A stretch of 64,000 nt of DNA, taken from Trachythela sp. YZ-2020 (Eukaryota; Cnidaria; Anthozoa; Malacalcyonacea; Clavulariidae). Shown here piece by piece: positions 39,199-49,524 of the stretch (positions within the stretch are counted from its first letter, which is position 1; each line of letters begins with the position of its first letter). The DNA lies in assembly GCA_016169945.1 (NCBI GenBank), contig JADLSH010000114.1, forward strand, positions 2,454,001 to 2,518,000, read 5' to 3'. The translations under genes and the position numbers were made by a program. The notes beneath the pieces were generated by a model. That model saw nothing but the letters and a program-made list of their open reading frames with translations, had not been told where the DNA came from and ran no database searches.

Positions 39199-39494
39199 TT
39201 GATGAAGCTCGTTTGAATGAAGGCGAAACCATCCATAGTTTTCGCTGCGACTCTGCTATCACGTTAGCGGCGACAGGATCTCAGTTAGCCGACATCACGT
39301 CTCATGTCGGTTGGAACAATAAAGGCACAGCCCTATATTATCTGAAGCTGGTTTTACGCACGGGGAGCCCGTCAGATCTTGTGTCTTCTAATGCATGTGC
39401 CTCGTCCAGTTCAACGGACCTATATACGGACCTTAATCATAAACGGACCTTTGTTCTCGCCTTTCCTAACTTAAGGCTTAGTTCTGCCTATTGA
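39199..39494 (+). pseudogene. Tyrosine recombinase C-terminal part (Ngaro)
   Basis: Reads LDEARLNEGETIHSFRCDSA, then GSQLADITSHVGW and ALYYLKL. The HSFR block is the H-x-x-R of tyrosine recombinases, with the downstream G-W and Tyr-containing helix. The upstream catalytic Arg and most of the domain are missing; sequence passes from the RT linker to this segment at about 39195, so a large internal deletion joined them. Confidence 0.7.
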
Positions 39495-39581
39495 GATTGA
39501 GCTGTTCCGACTGGGTTTTGAGAACGGGCGTTTTGGGGAGTTGCTCACCCCTATATGCTTGGATGACAGGCGCATTTTCTG

Positions 39582-39643
39582 GAGACTGTCGGTTGCCCAA
39601 TCTCAATTATAGGAGTGAGTGAGAACGCTGAGAATAAGTAACT
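39582..39643 (+). repeat. Ngaro repeat B1
   Basis: 62 bases GAGACTGTCGGTTGCCCAAT...AAGTAACT, identical to B2 at 39861-39922. Confidence 0.92.
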
Positions 39644-39712
39644 ATTCTCAGCGGTCTCGCTCACGTATATAAGGGAGAGACAAACATAGCTAGTGGTCTC
39701 ATTCTGTTGAAG
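39644..39712 (+). repeat. Ngaro repeat A2
   Basis: 69 bases matching A1; directly follows B1. Confidence 0.92.
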
Positions 39713-39860
39713 TATCGTGTAACTTCCTGTTGCTGGCAAGCGCTTCATGTGTGTATATCTCGCGCTCTCGTTCACTCCTAGTCTCTCAGCAATCTCAGCT
39801 CGTTTTGTTTTGTTTCCCCCCCATCCCGCCCATAATTATTTTCGACTTTGCTAACGAGTT

Positions 39861-39922
39861 GAGACTGTCGGTTGCCCAATCTCAATTATAGGAGTGAGTG
39901 AGAACGCTGAGAATAAGTAACT
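39861..39922 (+). repeat. Ngaro repeat B2 (right end)
   Basis: Identical to B1; marks the right terminus of the retroelement. Confidence 0.92.
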
Positions 39923-40735
39923 GTTCATACAACAGCATTAAATGCAAATCTAAAGCATAGTATTTTGAGTAATTGCCACCCACATATACAAATGACATGA
40001 CCTCAGCGTGTGCTTGGCAATTGTGCCATATGTTTGTACTTTACTCTCGATTGCCTAATAATAATGCCAGACCATTTTACTCATCAATAGTAGGGTACTG
40101 TTCAATTACCAATACATGTGCATAATAAATTATTATGTTTTGCAGTTTTTATACAGGTGTTAGTACCATTACATTAGAACTTGACAAGGGGTGGCTAAGG
40201 TGGTGTCATTTTTGTAGGTAATGCAGTAAATGCACATTTTCATATTTGTTTTAATCCACCTTACACTATCTATGTGTTTTGGTGGAATGGAAATGACCAG
40301 CATACAGTAAAAGCACCATTTTCATATGTATTGCCATATGCTTAATCCCATGCATATTGGTGGAATGAAAATGAAGCAACAGTTTTTTTAATATAGATGC
40401 AATTTGAATAAATCAATTTTTAATAGCCAATTGTCTGTGTGTAGTTATTGCATGTTGCCTTGGTTGCATATTGATTGTTTTGGTCTACAGGGTAAATCAA
40501 TCCCTCACAAGGGAATGTAACTAGTGCACAATCGCAAAGCAATCGTACTGTACATACAATAAAATATAGAGTAGCAGTAAGTAAATCCAGATAGACATTG
40601 GATGGTAGGAACCAACTTGCCAGATAATGATTGTTCTCTGTATTGTTCTAATCTCTTTGCTTGATACATGTATCTATAGTACCAGTAATCCAGACCAACT
40701 TGCCAGGTAACCAACTTGCCATGTAAGGATCATTC
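39923..40735. other. No gene seen; decayed MITE remnant
   Basis: Near 40050-40100 it resembles the interior of the TTAA MITE at 14608 (ATGCCAGACCATTTTACTCA, GTAGGGTACTG). Otherwise featureless. Confidence 0.4.
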
Positions 40736-41515
40736 CGATCTTTCATCTCTATGTGTCATCTTTGATAGAAATACTGAAAGAGAAACAGAGGAAAGCAGCA
40801 ACTTTTATCTGTATTAAGAAAGTTATAATAGGCATCACTACAATTTCATCCAATCCTTAAACCCAACCATCACAATTTTTGAAGCTGGCATATATATACA
40901 CCTTAAATTTAATTGCATCTCAGGCATATCAATAATGCTCAGAAGCCAGTGTATTAAACTTATATCTTTAGCTGTGTATTTTGTTAACAAGCTCATATGT
41001 AAAACTGTGGGTGGCAAAATGGGATAGTGGCAAATGAATACGAAACGCACTCGCCGATTAAAGGTCCAATAATATGTAGATTATCATCTTTCATCTTCGG
41101 ACATTCTATCTCCATCTCTCTTCATTTCTGAACATTCCCATCTGTTATCTCTATGTGTGTGTGTCATATTTGACAGAAATACTGAAAGAGAAACAGAGCA
41201 AAGCAGCAACTTTTATCTGTATTAAGAAAGTTATAATAATAATAGGTATGACCACAATTTCATCCAATCCTTAAACTCAACCATCAACAAGTCTGATTAT
41301 ATGAAAGTCCTTTCCGGCATACACCTTTAATTGCATCTCGGGAATATAAATGCTCAGAAGGCAGGGTATACAACTTGTATCTTTAACAATAACTGTGCAT
41401 TTTGACCACAAGCTCATGTAAACTAAACTAAAGCTACAAACTGTGTGTGGCTAAATGGGACAGTGACAAATGAACATGAAACGCACTCACCGGTTATAAA
41501 ATCCAATAATATATA
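40736..41515. repeat. Two-copy ~400-bp direct repeat
   Basis: 40736-41075 and 41137-41515 share GAAATACTGAAAGAGAAACA, CAACTTTTATCTGTATTAAG, CACAATTTCATCCAATCCTT and GAAACGCACTC, diverged by indels. Old duplication in non-coding DNA. Confidence 0.8.
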
Positions 41516-41671
41516 TATTAGGAACTCAAGCTTGATATGAGGTATTCTTGATCTATATACAAAGACATATTGTATGTTACTGTTTGATTATAAAATGTAA
41601 GCACATTTGAGTGATACATTGACACATGTCAATGGACTAAAAAACCCACCTTTCCAACAAGCACAAAATCA

Positions 41672-43105
41672 TCAATCAATATGGCTGTTATATGTATTTC
41701 CTGGATCATCTCTATCCCATGGTCCTCGTTTCACAATCGGCAAGGATGCACTGTACAATAGTTTTTTTTCTCTGTACGCATATGTCCTTTTCAAAGTATC
41801 TAGTGTAATTGAATGTACCTCATTTCGATGAAGAGCATGCTTGAGTTTAGGAATTTTGTTTAATCCACAATAGCCAATTATATGCCAGTTGTTATTGTGA
41901 AACACTAAAAATTTCTCGAACATTGTCTGGTTCATGTTCCACTTTGACTGTCAACTCTAGGTTTGATGATCTTCTCCACATGCACCTTGTGAGCGCCGCT
42001 TGGTATCTGTTCTCTTTCCAAGATCCAACAACAACAAACTTTTCAGAATACATAGATATAACATCTATTGTCCTCATCATCAGACATTTCATCATCCACA
42101 TTGTCACCAACGGTAGTATCTTCCACATCCAAAATTTCTGTCAATTGTCGAATTTCCTCAACTTCATTTACATTCACTGCCTCAGTTTCACCAACACTGG
42201 CACCACTAGACAGGTCTTCGTTCTGTACCACTCGGTGTGTATCAATATTTGCCAAACAAACAGGATTTAGTAGTTGTTTAAAACAATTGCATTCAGTTGG
42301 CTTGTTTAAAGGTACTGGTGGAAGTACATTATCCAGCTCATCATTTTGAATATCCAGGTCACCTGGAGGGACTGCTTGGGATGTTGGTGATGGTAAAATA
42401 TCAGACTCCCACAACATGACAATATTACATAGCCGGCCACATCCATCCCTGATTTCAATGGGGTCATGGAACTACACATGGAAGTAAGAAACACATTGAG
42501 TAGGAACATAACAACAAAGTCAAGGTAAAGGACTTAAATATCAGTCTAACAATGACGTGTTTAATATTAATATAAAAAACAAATACAAAATATATTTTAT
42601 GCCCTGAATTATATAAAATATATTTATATATTATAATCAATTTTCACTACATTTTTACTGATTAAATCCTTTCTTATTCAAAGATATTTATGTACTGTAA
42701 ACACATTGTATGTATTTCTTATCTGTTTTTAAAGTTTCTATTTTTTGGAAATATACAAAATGTATTTCAATCAAAATTATGTATATACAGTATTAAAAGC
42801 ATGCGTTTAAATCATCTCACCTTGAAAACGCAACTGATATGCACTTCTATCAATGCAGGGCTACTACAATGAGCGAGCATTTCTTCGATTTTTATGCCTT
42901 TAACAACTGATGGAATAAGGGCTGTTCGTCGAATGTCCAAACTATCCATAAAACTTATATGAACCTCGCAGCATTCTAGTTGAACGCACGGTAATCCATC
43001 TGTGATCATATTCACAGGGTTTTTCGACACACAATGAACATAAAGAAGTTCATGCCCATCTAATTCAGAAGCTTTCATCCCAGTAATACTGCGAAAACTC
43101 GCCAT
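41672..43105 (-). pseudogene. HIRAN-like protein gene, degenerate
   Basis: Minus-strand exon 1 (43105-42824, MASFRSITGMKASELDGHEL...SCVFK, donor GTGAGA), then from about 42472 (acceptor TGTGTAG) FHDPIEIRDGCGRLCNIV, an acidic linker, and VVVGSWKENRYQAAL / ELTVKVEHEPDNVRE / WHIIGYCGLNKIPKL / KRGPWDRDDPGNTYNS. The latter order resembles a HIRAN domain (a DNA-end/lesion-binding fold) as found in repeated cnidarian genes. Frames switch at about 42070 and 41935, so the copy is broken. It starts about 140 bases inside the putative right end at 43245. Confidence 0.5.
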
Positions 43106-43245
43106 TTTTTAATATTTTACTTTTAATCTCTGAGTTGTGAACGCAGCGAGCAACAATCGAACAATGACGGAGCAGGCCGAGAAATTGAGTATATATGATA
43201 AACCGCCCCGGCGCGCGTTGCATTTCGGGAAGACCCACATTCCTC

Positions 43246-44070
43246 CTCTGGGACTGACCTTTCTTGGATCGAAGCATTAAAGATTAGGGCAACAGGTGAC
43301 GAAAGTTCCATTGCAAAGTCCTTTAAGATCCATGTAGGTAAATTATCTGGCCCCGACGCCTTTCCACGCTTTAAGTTGGATAACTGTTTGTAAACTTCTT
43401 CAGGAGAGATCCAATATTTAATTGAAATTTCTTCCGCGGTTTCATTATTCACTACAGGGAGGGGAGAGGGGGGCAATGGTGGTAGGCTATTATTAGTGAT
43501 CAAGAACTTATTGTTAATTCTAGTAGCTAATTCTATGGAGTTGATTTCTGTATTTGCTTCAATCACACTTAGTACAGGTTTTTTTGAAGAAATGCCAGCG
43601 AGTTGTTTAATGGATTTCCACCACGAACCTACGTCATCACAATTCTTCACTTTTCTTTCAAAAAGGGAGCTTCGAAGACGGTTATTCAGTCTATTAACTA
43701 TATTTCTTAACTTCCTAAATGTTTCTGGATCTTTATCCATAGCTTGCTGCCTTTGCTGGATTAAGGATCTTAGCTCTGAAGTAATCCAAGGCTTATCATT
43801 GGGGTGTTGTTTATTTTTCCTTAATGGGAAGAAGAGGTCTATCGCATAATTCAGTAACGATTGGAATGCGTTGAGCTTTTCAGAACACGAGGGGAGGCTT
43901 CAAGGAATGTGAAATCAGTTGACGTTAACCACCTTCCAAACCCGTCCTTCTACCGGCCAGTTATTTCCAGAAAGTATGCGAATTTCATAGTGGGATCTAA
44001 GTTGTTGAATGGAACTACCGCCTTGGCACACGGTAGAAACTGCACGAATTCATTGGTGGGTTCTGATTGA
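43246..44070 (-). mobile_element. LINE fragment: linker and start of reverse transcriptase
   Basis: Minus strand encodes KPWITSELRSLIQ, AMDKDPETFRKLRNIVNRLN, KNCDDVGSWWKSIKQLAG, LKRGKASGPDNLPTWILK and FNASIQERS, the region leading into RT motifs of CR1/Jockey-type elements. Its 3' continuation is cut where the CCCAGAGGAGG sequence begins. Upstream (43750-44070) frames are broken. Confidence 0.8.
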
Positions 44071-44916
44071 TTTTTCGGCAACATTTTGAAAATGGGAAAA
44101 GGTTGCGGGGCATCGTGAGGCGCTTGCCTAAAGATGGTAATATTTGGGATTTTCTTTGATGAAAGTTGACAATTATATAAAACTATACGGCAGGCACTGG
44201 CCTAGGAAATGAAGATACATTTTGTGGCGGCAACATAAATTCAATGGTTATATTATTTATAGAAGTGCGAGTTCAGTTAAGAAACTGATTTATGCGTAAA
44301 ACATGCAAAACGTATGGTAGGCACTGGCCAGAATTAGAGTTAACTGTATGGCGCTTGCCACAAACGGTTCTGCCAAAAACCTATGACTTATTTAGTTGGA
44401 GTGTCAAAAGAGAATAAAAGTTATTCAGAACACATTATGTTTATGTTTTAAAAACTTACTAATAGATCATTGTCCCTATTTTTTATTGTAGATATTTAAT
44501 ATTTCTAGGGAATGGAACGCTTTGCCAATCAACATCAGGCCAAACGCTACAAATTTATTGCCGCAGCTCTTTCAATCTAAAGCAAAATCGACATCTCAAA
44601 GATATCTTAAAGAGATAGACAAGTTTATACGTTCAATCAACGCCACCTTTGTCAGTTGCTTTGGGTGTGACATATATGTCTAAGGTATGTTTAATAAAAT
44701 CGTATTGCAGTACAAACGGAATTACACGATCATAAAATAACAATTAGATAAAATATATACATAGAGTTATTATGATAAAATTATATCAGAAATGTCAATT
44801 AATCTACATCTAAAAGACCTATGTAAAGGCAGTTATGTCAAAGACAATGATAAATGTACTTTAATGTACCATAGAAGGAAATAACAATATATAAAAAAGA
44901 TCGCCTACATCTAAAA
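44071..44916. other. No gene seen between two LINE fragments
   Basis: AT-rich; includes GGTAGGCACTGGCC-type repeats (44190 and 44312) but no supported gene. Confidence 0.4.
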
Positions 44917-46323
44917 TTATGAATTGTACTTCATTGTAACAAAGTTGCGAAACAGTTCAGTAAATATAAGCGGTGCAGGAGGATTACCGTTTCGTAGGCT
45001 ATGGTTATGGACGGGTTCATACGATGTTTCTTTAACAATATTAACGAGCGGGTTGCAGGAGCTTGCCTTGTGACCTTTTAACTTCTGGACAAACAACTTG
45101 CAAGCATCACCTCTACGATCTATTAAGGTATCAAGCCCCGTAGCATCTAGCACATCCGCATATGACAAATCAGGGTAGACGATTTTGAGAGCACGACGTT
45201 GGATGGACTCAATTTCGTTCGACAGTGTGGATGACAAGGTAGCCCACGATGGTGACGCGTATTCCAAAAGAGAACGAACGAAGGAGCAAGATACTTTAAC
45301 CAAATCAGATTGCTTTAGACCAGCTTTCCGTAACTTGCGGAGGGAACATAATCGGGAATTTGCCTTTTTTATTATATTATCGACGTGTGAATTCCACGTA
45401 AGATCGTTGGACAAGTGAACACCAAGTAGTTTCAAAGTAGATACTAATTCGACAGGAACTCCTGAGATGTAAATAGGACTGAAACGAGTGTGGTTATATT
45501 TCAGAAAGGTAATGATCATTTCTTTGTATTTCTTGGGATTGAGCTCCATTCCTCTTTTTGAGGCAAACTGGGAAATTTCATTTACCACTATAGGTAATAA
45601 ACTCGGAGAACCCCGTGGAATGATTTCAAAAGCCGTCGAATCGTCAACAAGTTTAATACGACCATGCCAATTATTTAATAATTGGTTAACGAGAATTGCA
45701 AACAGAAGCGGTCCAAGTTTGGTGCCTTGGGGGAGGCCACCGTTAGTTTTCCTCCATGAGGAATAGCAATTATCAATTTTTACACACTGTTCGCGGTCGG
45801 TAAGGAAATCATAAATCCAACGAACGATAGAAGGGTGGACATCAAGACGTTTTAGCTCGTCGATTATAATGTTATGATCAACCAGGTCAAAATCTTTTCT
45901 AAAATCCGCGAAGAATATTCTAATAGAGCACCGACCTGACTCTAGAGCTGTAAGCACAGAGTGTAACAGGTAGACCAACGCATGGGTTGTAGATTTGTTG
46001 GGAAGGGAAAACTGCTTTGAGTCCATTTTGTCACCAACTTGGGACAACAGAGATTTAAGTGTGAACCCTTCTAAGACTTTGGGCACTTGGGATGTTAGTG
46101 AGATAGGCCTTAGATCGTCCTCAAAGGAAGATGGAGGCGACATTTTCGGAATTGGAGTAACGATAGCCCGTTTTAGTCGTTGTGGAAAAATTCCTTGCTG
46201 CATTGATGAGTTGTATATGTCAGTCAGAACATGATATATGATTATATATAGTTTTAGACTTTTAATAATACTTATTGACGTGTATCTAGCCAATTTTTTG
46301 ACATGCACGCTCGTTAGGGCCAT
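44917..46323 (-). CDS. LINE reverse transcriptase, 3' part (5'-truncated copy)
   Basis: A 468-residue frame with RT blocks: RLKRAIVTPIPK (motif 1), RPISLTSQVPKVLEGF (2), FRKDFDLVDH (A; usually F-R-K-A-F-D), GLPQGTKLGPLLFAI (B), KLVDDST (C; the usual aromatic-x-D-D has Leu), LNPKKYKEM (D) and TLKLLGVHLSNDLTW (E), followed by the thumb YASPSW and IQRRALKIVYP. It ends with the normal CR1-like tail. No endonuclease upstream, so it is 5'-truncated as is common. One long frame suggests a young insertion. The first ~20 residues are not conserved. Confidence 0.85.
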   Translation of the reverse strand: MALTSVHVKKLARYTSISIIKSLKLYIIIYHVLTDIYNSSMQQGIFPQRLKRAIVTPIPKMSPPSSFEDDLRPISLTSQVPKVLEGFTLKSLLSQVGDKMDSKQFSLPNKSTTHALVYLLHSVLTALESGRCSIRIFFADFRKDFDLVDHNIIIDELKRLDVHPSIVRWIYDFLTDREQCVKIDNCYSSWRKTNGGLPQGTKLGPLLFAILVNQLLNNWHGRIKLVDDSTAFEIIPRGSPSLLPIVVNEISQFASKRGMELNPKKYKEMIITFLKYNHTRFSPIYISGVPVELVSTLKLLGVHLSNDLTWNSHVDNIIKKANSRLCSLRKLRKAGLKQSDLVKVSCSFVRSLLEYASPSWATLSSTLSNEIESIQRRALKIVYPDLSYADVLDATGLDTLIDRRGDACKLFVQKLKGHKASSCNPLVNIVKETSYEPVHNHSLRNGNPPAPLIFTELFRNFVTMKYNS

Positions 46324-46329
46324 TTATAC

Positions 46330-46550
46330 ATGAGAAAAAAGTCGCAACTTTCATACATATGACGCGTCTTATATAAGACGCGAATGTCTTATGTAAGCCA
46401 CGAATACACTCGTATTAAATGGTCAAATTGTAAATAAGAACAGGGGTTAGGCTGTTCCACCATAGGTCGCGACTTATTACAATATGAACATTTATACGAG
46501 TGTGTCCGCGTCTTACATATATAAGACGCATCTTTTGTCAGTCGCGAGTT
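46330..46550. repeat. Foldback repeat with ATAAGACGCG palindromes
   Basis: GACGCGTCTTATATAAGACG and CACTCGTAT(T)AAATG at the left pair with CATTTATACGAGTG and CGTCTTACATATATAAGACG at the right. Probably a foldback MITE lying between the LINE and the Polinton. Confidence 0.6.
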
Positions 46551-46782
46551 AATCTCTCCCATATATATCTTAGACTACTCTCCCATATAAATGGCGCTAT
46601 TTTTCTCTTTAAAGCGAGTCGTTGTTGTGCGTTAGGCAATGTTGCGGCTGCTATTTGTTGAAGTGAGAACTTGCGACAAAATCCCGACATTTCGTCAGTA
46701 ACCATCCGCCGGGGGAAATATCCCGGTTAAAAATACCCCACAAATAACTACCGGCGATAAAACCCCGGTTAAAAATACCACG

Positions 46783-46852
46783 AGTACGTCCGCCGTCCGC
46801 CGTCCACCGTCCGCCGTCCGCAGTCCGTCGTCCGCCGTCCGCGTCCTCCTTT
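46783..46852. repeat. 7-bp tandem repeat (GCCGTCC)n
   Basis: About nine degenerate copies of GCCGTCC after AGTACGTCC. Short tandem arrays directly inside the ends also mark the nested Polinton at 57639, and Polintons begin with AG, so this is a candidate left end of the outer element. Weak evidence. Confidence 0.6.
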
Positions 46853-47413
46853 TATCTACACCCCCTCAGGGATGATGTTTCATACGATTTCACAGTTTTG
46901 CCGACAACAGGTTGAGAGCGCGGTGTGAAATAATTAAGACTCTATAATCTTGCGCTGGTAAATCGGAAACAGATCCGGTGAACAATCCACGTGCTAATAT
47001 ATCTGTTAGGTGTATTACAGTTGACAATGGTAAAATAATTTTGGCTAAAAAATTTAGCATTTTTTAAAATCTGTTTCCACGTCTTTCTCCATAATATATG
47101 GAACAAACTTCCGTATATGGAGTGTTTACGACAAAAAAAAAGAGAACGCGAAAGTAGTAGGGAAGGGCCGGTTCTACCCCATTTTTAAAAGTATACAAAG
47201 TATACAAAGTATACTATCCCAAGAGTGTCTATAAAATCCCAAGGCTCGCTAGCGCTCGCGAATTGGGAGCCAAATTTGCAACCCCTTTACAACACCTTCA
47301 CCACGCCATGAACACGAACCTTTAGAGCAAGACTCGCCAGCGCTCGCTTGTGGGTCACGAACACAAACCTTTACTGACACGCACACTTGCACGAAAGACA
47401 CACAATAAGATAG

Positions 47414-47429
47414 TTTAAAGGATCGTATA
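47414..47429 (+). promoter_or_regulatory. Shared promoter block, copy 1
   Basis: TTTAAAGGATCGTATA, 25 bases before the ATG at 47455. The same 16 bases occur exactly before two other genes of the element (49708-49723 and 50833-50848, minus strand). The downstream TATAAAAATTA reads as a TATA box. Confidence 0.8.
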
Positions 47430-47454
47430 AAAATTATATTAATAAAGAGGTAAC

Positions 47455-47841
47455 ATGTCATTCAAAGAATTAAGTGAAGTTAAATTTGAACTCAATGAAG
47501 TATTTACATGGGGAGTGAAGGAAGACAAGTTTAGCGGTTATGTTATTCCAACGATTATGCCTAAAGATGTTGAAGACAAAATCAAAAGTTTAGCATATGA
47601 ACATGGCACACAAACACAACTGTACAACGGGTTGTTGTACTTAAAAACAAAAATGTTATCAGCTAAGCAACAAAGTGAGCTGTTAAATAAAAAACAAATG
47701 AATATCACAATACATTTTAAAATTACAGGTGTATACACAAAAAGCGTTGAGGAAGGTCTTAGCAAATACCTTGTTTTTAAAGTGACTAAGCTAAGAAAAA
47801 TAGGTAAGCCAGAGTCTAATGATGAGTGTCCTGAAGACTAA
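47455..47841 (+). CDS. Polinton small soluble protein, unknown
   Basis: 128 residues, charged, no membrane segment, predicted mostly beta in the middle (QMNITIHFKITGVY, KYLVFKVTKLRK). It is the leftmost gene and has the shared 16-base promoter. It might be a single-strand-DNA-binding protein by size and composition, but no motif shows this. Convergent with the gene at 47902; a stem-loop lies between. Confidence 0.75.
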   Translation: MSFKELSEVKFELNEVFTWGVKEDKFSGYVIPTIMPKDVEDKIKSLAYEHGTQTQLYNGLLYLKTKMLSAKQQSELLNKKQMNITIHFKITGVYTKSVEEGLSKYLVFKVTKLRKIGKPESNDECPED

Positions 47842-47862
47842 GCTAACACAACATAGCATTAC

Positions 47863-47894
47863 AATTTCAAAGATCATTTAAGACCTTTGAAATT
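47863..47894. terminator. Stem-loop between convergent genes
   Basis: AATTTCAAAG and CTTTGAAATT form a perfect ten-base stem with a 12-base loop, placed 22 bases after the stop of 47455-47841 and 8 bases from the stop of 47902-48579. A near-identical hairpin lies at 48611-48640. Confidence 0.7.
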
Positions 47895-47901
47895 ATTTAG
47901 A

Positions 47902-48579
47902 TTACCAAGGTTTGCTTTGGTCTTCGCTATCGCCGTCTTCACCGTCACTTAACCCAGAACCATAACCAAAGTTACACCACTCATCGTCTGAAGCCTCTTT
48001 AAAAGAGTCCCACTCTATCACACCATGCTTATAAATACTATCATTACGAACAAGGTCGTCACACTTTTTTTTGTTATCTTTTTTGTTTACATTGTATGTC
48101 CCTTTTGTTTTTTCCCAATCGTATGCGAACTCAAATAGGCCAGTTAAGCCATGACTAAGCTGCCCACGCATTTTAATAGGAATGCAACTAATGAATGCTA
48201 GTAACTTCCTAATAGTATTTAACTTATTTTTAATTTTTAAAGTTTGCAACACCTCACGAACACTTGGGGTTGTAGCACCATACATTACATCTTGCCAGAA
48301 CCTAACCCAGTTATCTTGAATTATTTTACACTTACTACACATTGATCTATTGTGTAAAATTTTTTGGCCATTGTTTAACTTAGTTAGCCTCCCATCCTTA
48401 AACAAAGAGACTTGGAGCTTTGTTAGTTGATTTATTGACTTAAACACTTCGATATTATAGAACAGTCTCACATCTAAGTTAGGAAAGATGACCAGTATTT
48501 TTTTATCAGTACACTTGGAACATGTTTTACTACATTGGTTGATGCAGCTTTTAGTACACATAATTCTACCACAACTCAT
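47902..48579 (-). CDS. Polinton Cys-rich protein, unknown
   Basis: 225 residues. The N-terminus has many cysteines (CGRIMCTKSC, CSKTCSKC) and a later CSKC pair, suggesting zinc binding. The C-terminus is acidic (SDGEDGDSEDQ). No family recognised. TATAATAAAG lies 12-21 bases before the ATG. Could be a regulatory or DNA-binding protein. Confidence 0.75.
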   Translation of the reverse strand: MSCGRIMCTKSCINQCSKTCSKCTDKKILVIFPNLDVRLFYNIEVFKSINQLTKLQVSLFKDGRLTKLNNGQKILHNRSMCSKCKIIQDNWVRFWQDVMYGATTPSVREVLQTLKIKNKLNTIRKLLAFISCIPIKMRGQLSHGLTGLFEFAYDWEKTKGTYNVNKKDNKKKCDDLVRNDSIYKHGVIEWDSFKEASDDEWCNFGYGSGLSDGEDGDSEDQSKPW

Positions 48580-48610
48580 TATGACTACTTTATTATATAC
48601 AAGCCTTTAA

Positions 48611-48640
48611 AATTTCAAAGACCTTAAAGCCTTTGAAATT
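48611..48640. terminator. Stem-loop after gene 48658-49524
   Basis: AATTTCAAAG / CTTTGAAATT, same stem as at 47863, with a ten-base loop. It sits 18 bases after the stop of the 288-residue gene. Confidence 0.7.
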
Positions 48641-48657
48641 AAATGATTCTTACAACC

Positions 48658-49524
48658 TTACTCACTATCATACTCTAAATCACTTACCTCATCCTCACTT
48701 GCCTCATCCTTACTTAATTTAGAAGATGCTTCACTATTCTTTGAGTTACAACGACTAGTGGTTTGAAGGTTATAACACTTACTATCATCGGCATCACTTT
48801 TCTCCACCTTACTTACCTTAGGCTTCGAATTTTTATTTAACATTGGTTTACCATTATCTTGTAGTGAGTACACCACCCCTTTTATTTTGATGTCTTTTTC
48901 TATTTGGATGTGGTAAGACACTAAGCCTGGGTTAACACCCATACCCTTCCCCGCTCCAAACATGGATGTGAACTTATGCTGTTCACCAGTCTCTTTGTTT
49001 GTGAAGACATACCTATAGTGATTAGTGATGTCGATCTTTAGCTTCTCACTAAGTGTTTTTAGACTCATTCTTGAGAAGTACTTAAGACCAACCTTTTTAG
49101 CTAAGTCTTTAAAACCTTTAACGTTTGTTAATATAGGTTTTGTTTTACCAACCCAATACTTTTTATCTAACTCATCCACCTTTTGTTGTTCTGTATTTCT
49201 AAAGCCGTTAAGTTTATTTACACGACGATTAAATACAAGCTCATTGCTTTTTTCAAGACCACAAATTATACAATACACTGTTGCATTAATCTCGTTGTAC
49301 TGATGCTTACAGTTATTATAATCATTATGATTTACTTCGCTTTGAACCTCGCTTTGGTTATGGTTTTGGGCTTTGCTTTGGGCTTCGCCGTCATCATCAT
49401 TTATTTTTTCGAGGTGGTGACCGCACACATTACAATGAACGTCTACACACGCTATGTTACGACAGTTTACAACGAAGATATTGTTTAATTTTACACCGCA
49501 GATTAATGACTTATTGTCGTACAT
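48658..49524 (-). CDS. Polinton zinc-finger-like protein, unknown
   Basis: 288 residues. Cysteine pairs CNVCGHHLEK and, after an acidic/Gln-rich spacer, CKHQYNEINATVYCIICG suggest two zinc-binding sites. The middle (about 105-215) is a conserved-looking basic domain (KKYWVGKTKPILTNVKGFKD, YFSRMSLKTL). The tail is acidic. Function unknown; a DNA-binding or virion-assembly role is possible. The ATG is preceded by a TATATATTATAAATTG stretch. Confidence 0.75.
   Translation of the reverse strand: MYDNKSLICGVKLNNIFVVNCRNIACVDVHCNVCGHHLEKINDDDGEAQSKAQNHNQSEVQSEVNHNDYNNCKHQYNEINATVYCIICGLEKSNELVFNRRVNKLNGFRNTEQQKVDELDKKYWVGKTKPILTNVKGFKDLAKKVGLKYFSRMSLKTLSEKLKIDITNHYRYVFTNKETGEQHKFTSMFGAGKGMGVNPGLVSYHIQIEKDIKIKGVVYSLQDNGKPMLNKNSKPKVSKVEKSDADDSKCYNLQTTSRCNSKNSEASSKLSKDEASEDEVSDLEYDSE

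Larger units (their letters stand above)
33528..39922 (+). mobile_element. Ngaro-type tyrosine-recombinase retroelement, internally deleted
   Basis: Split direct repeats identify it: A1 (33528-33596, 69 bp), internal region, B1 (39582-39643), A2 (39644-39712), B2 (39861-39922). B1 and B2 are identical over 62 bases; A1 and A2 differ at few positions. A1...B1-A2-B2 is the Ngaro layout. Inside: gag-like exons, the start of the RT region and the C-terminal part of the tyrosine recombinase, with the reverse transcriptase/RNase H body missing. A 2.3-kb DNA transposon (33939-36240) is inserted. The element carries its own TATA-like GTATATAAGGG in each A repeat. Confidence 0.85.
25450..43250. mobile_element. 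Possible large element bounded by inverted ~50-bp ends
   Basis: CCCAGAGGAGGAATGAGGGT with following CTTCCCGAAATGC starts at 25465. The reverse complement of nearly the same sequence ends at about 43244. Inside are a plus-strand multi-exon pseudogene near the left end and a minus-strand pseudogene near the right end, with later insertions (33.3-39.9 kb) in the middle. No convincing target duplication was found, and the right side abuts LINE sequence that is not seen at the left. They may therefore be two separate copies in opposite orientation. Confidence 0.35.

Noticed and set aside
25450..43250. Interpreting the right LINE flank as proof of insertion into a LINE
   Set aside because: The other half of that LINE is not found left of 25450, so the simple model of one element splitting one LINE is not supported.
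46783..47250. Exact left end of the outer Polinton, including AGTATACAAAGTATAC at about 47187
   Set aside because: AG starts are frequent and the right end with its matching repeat is outside the window, so no end can be proven; only a candidate is listed.
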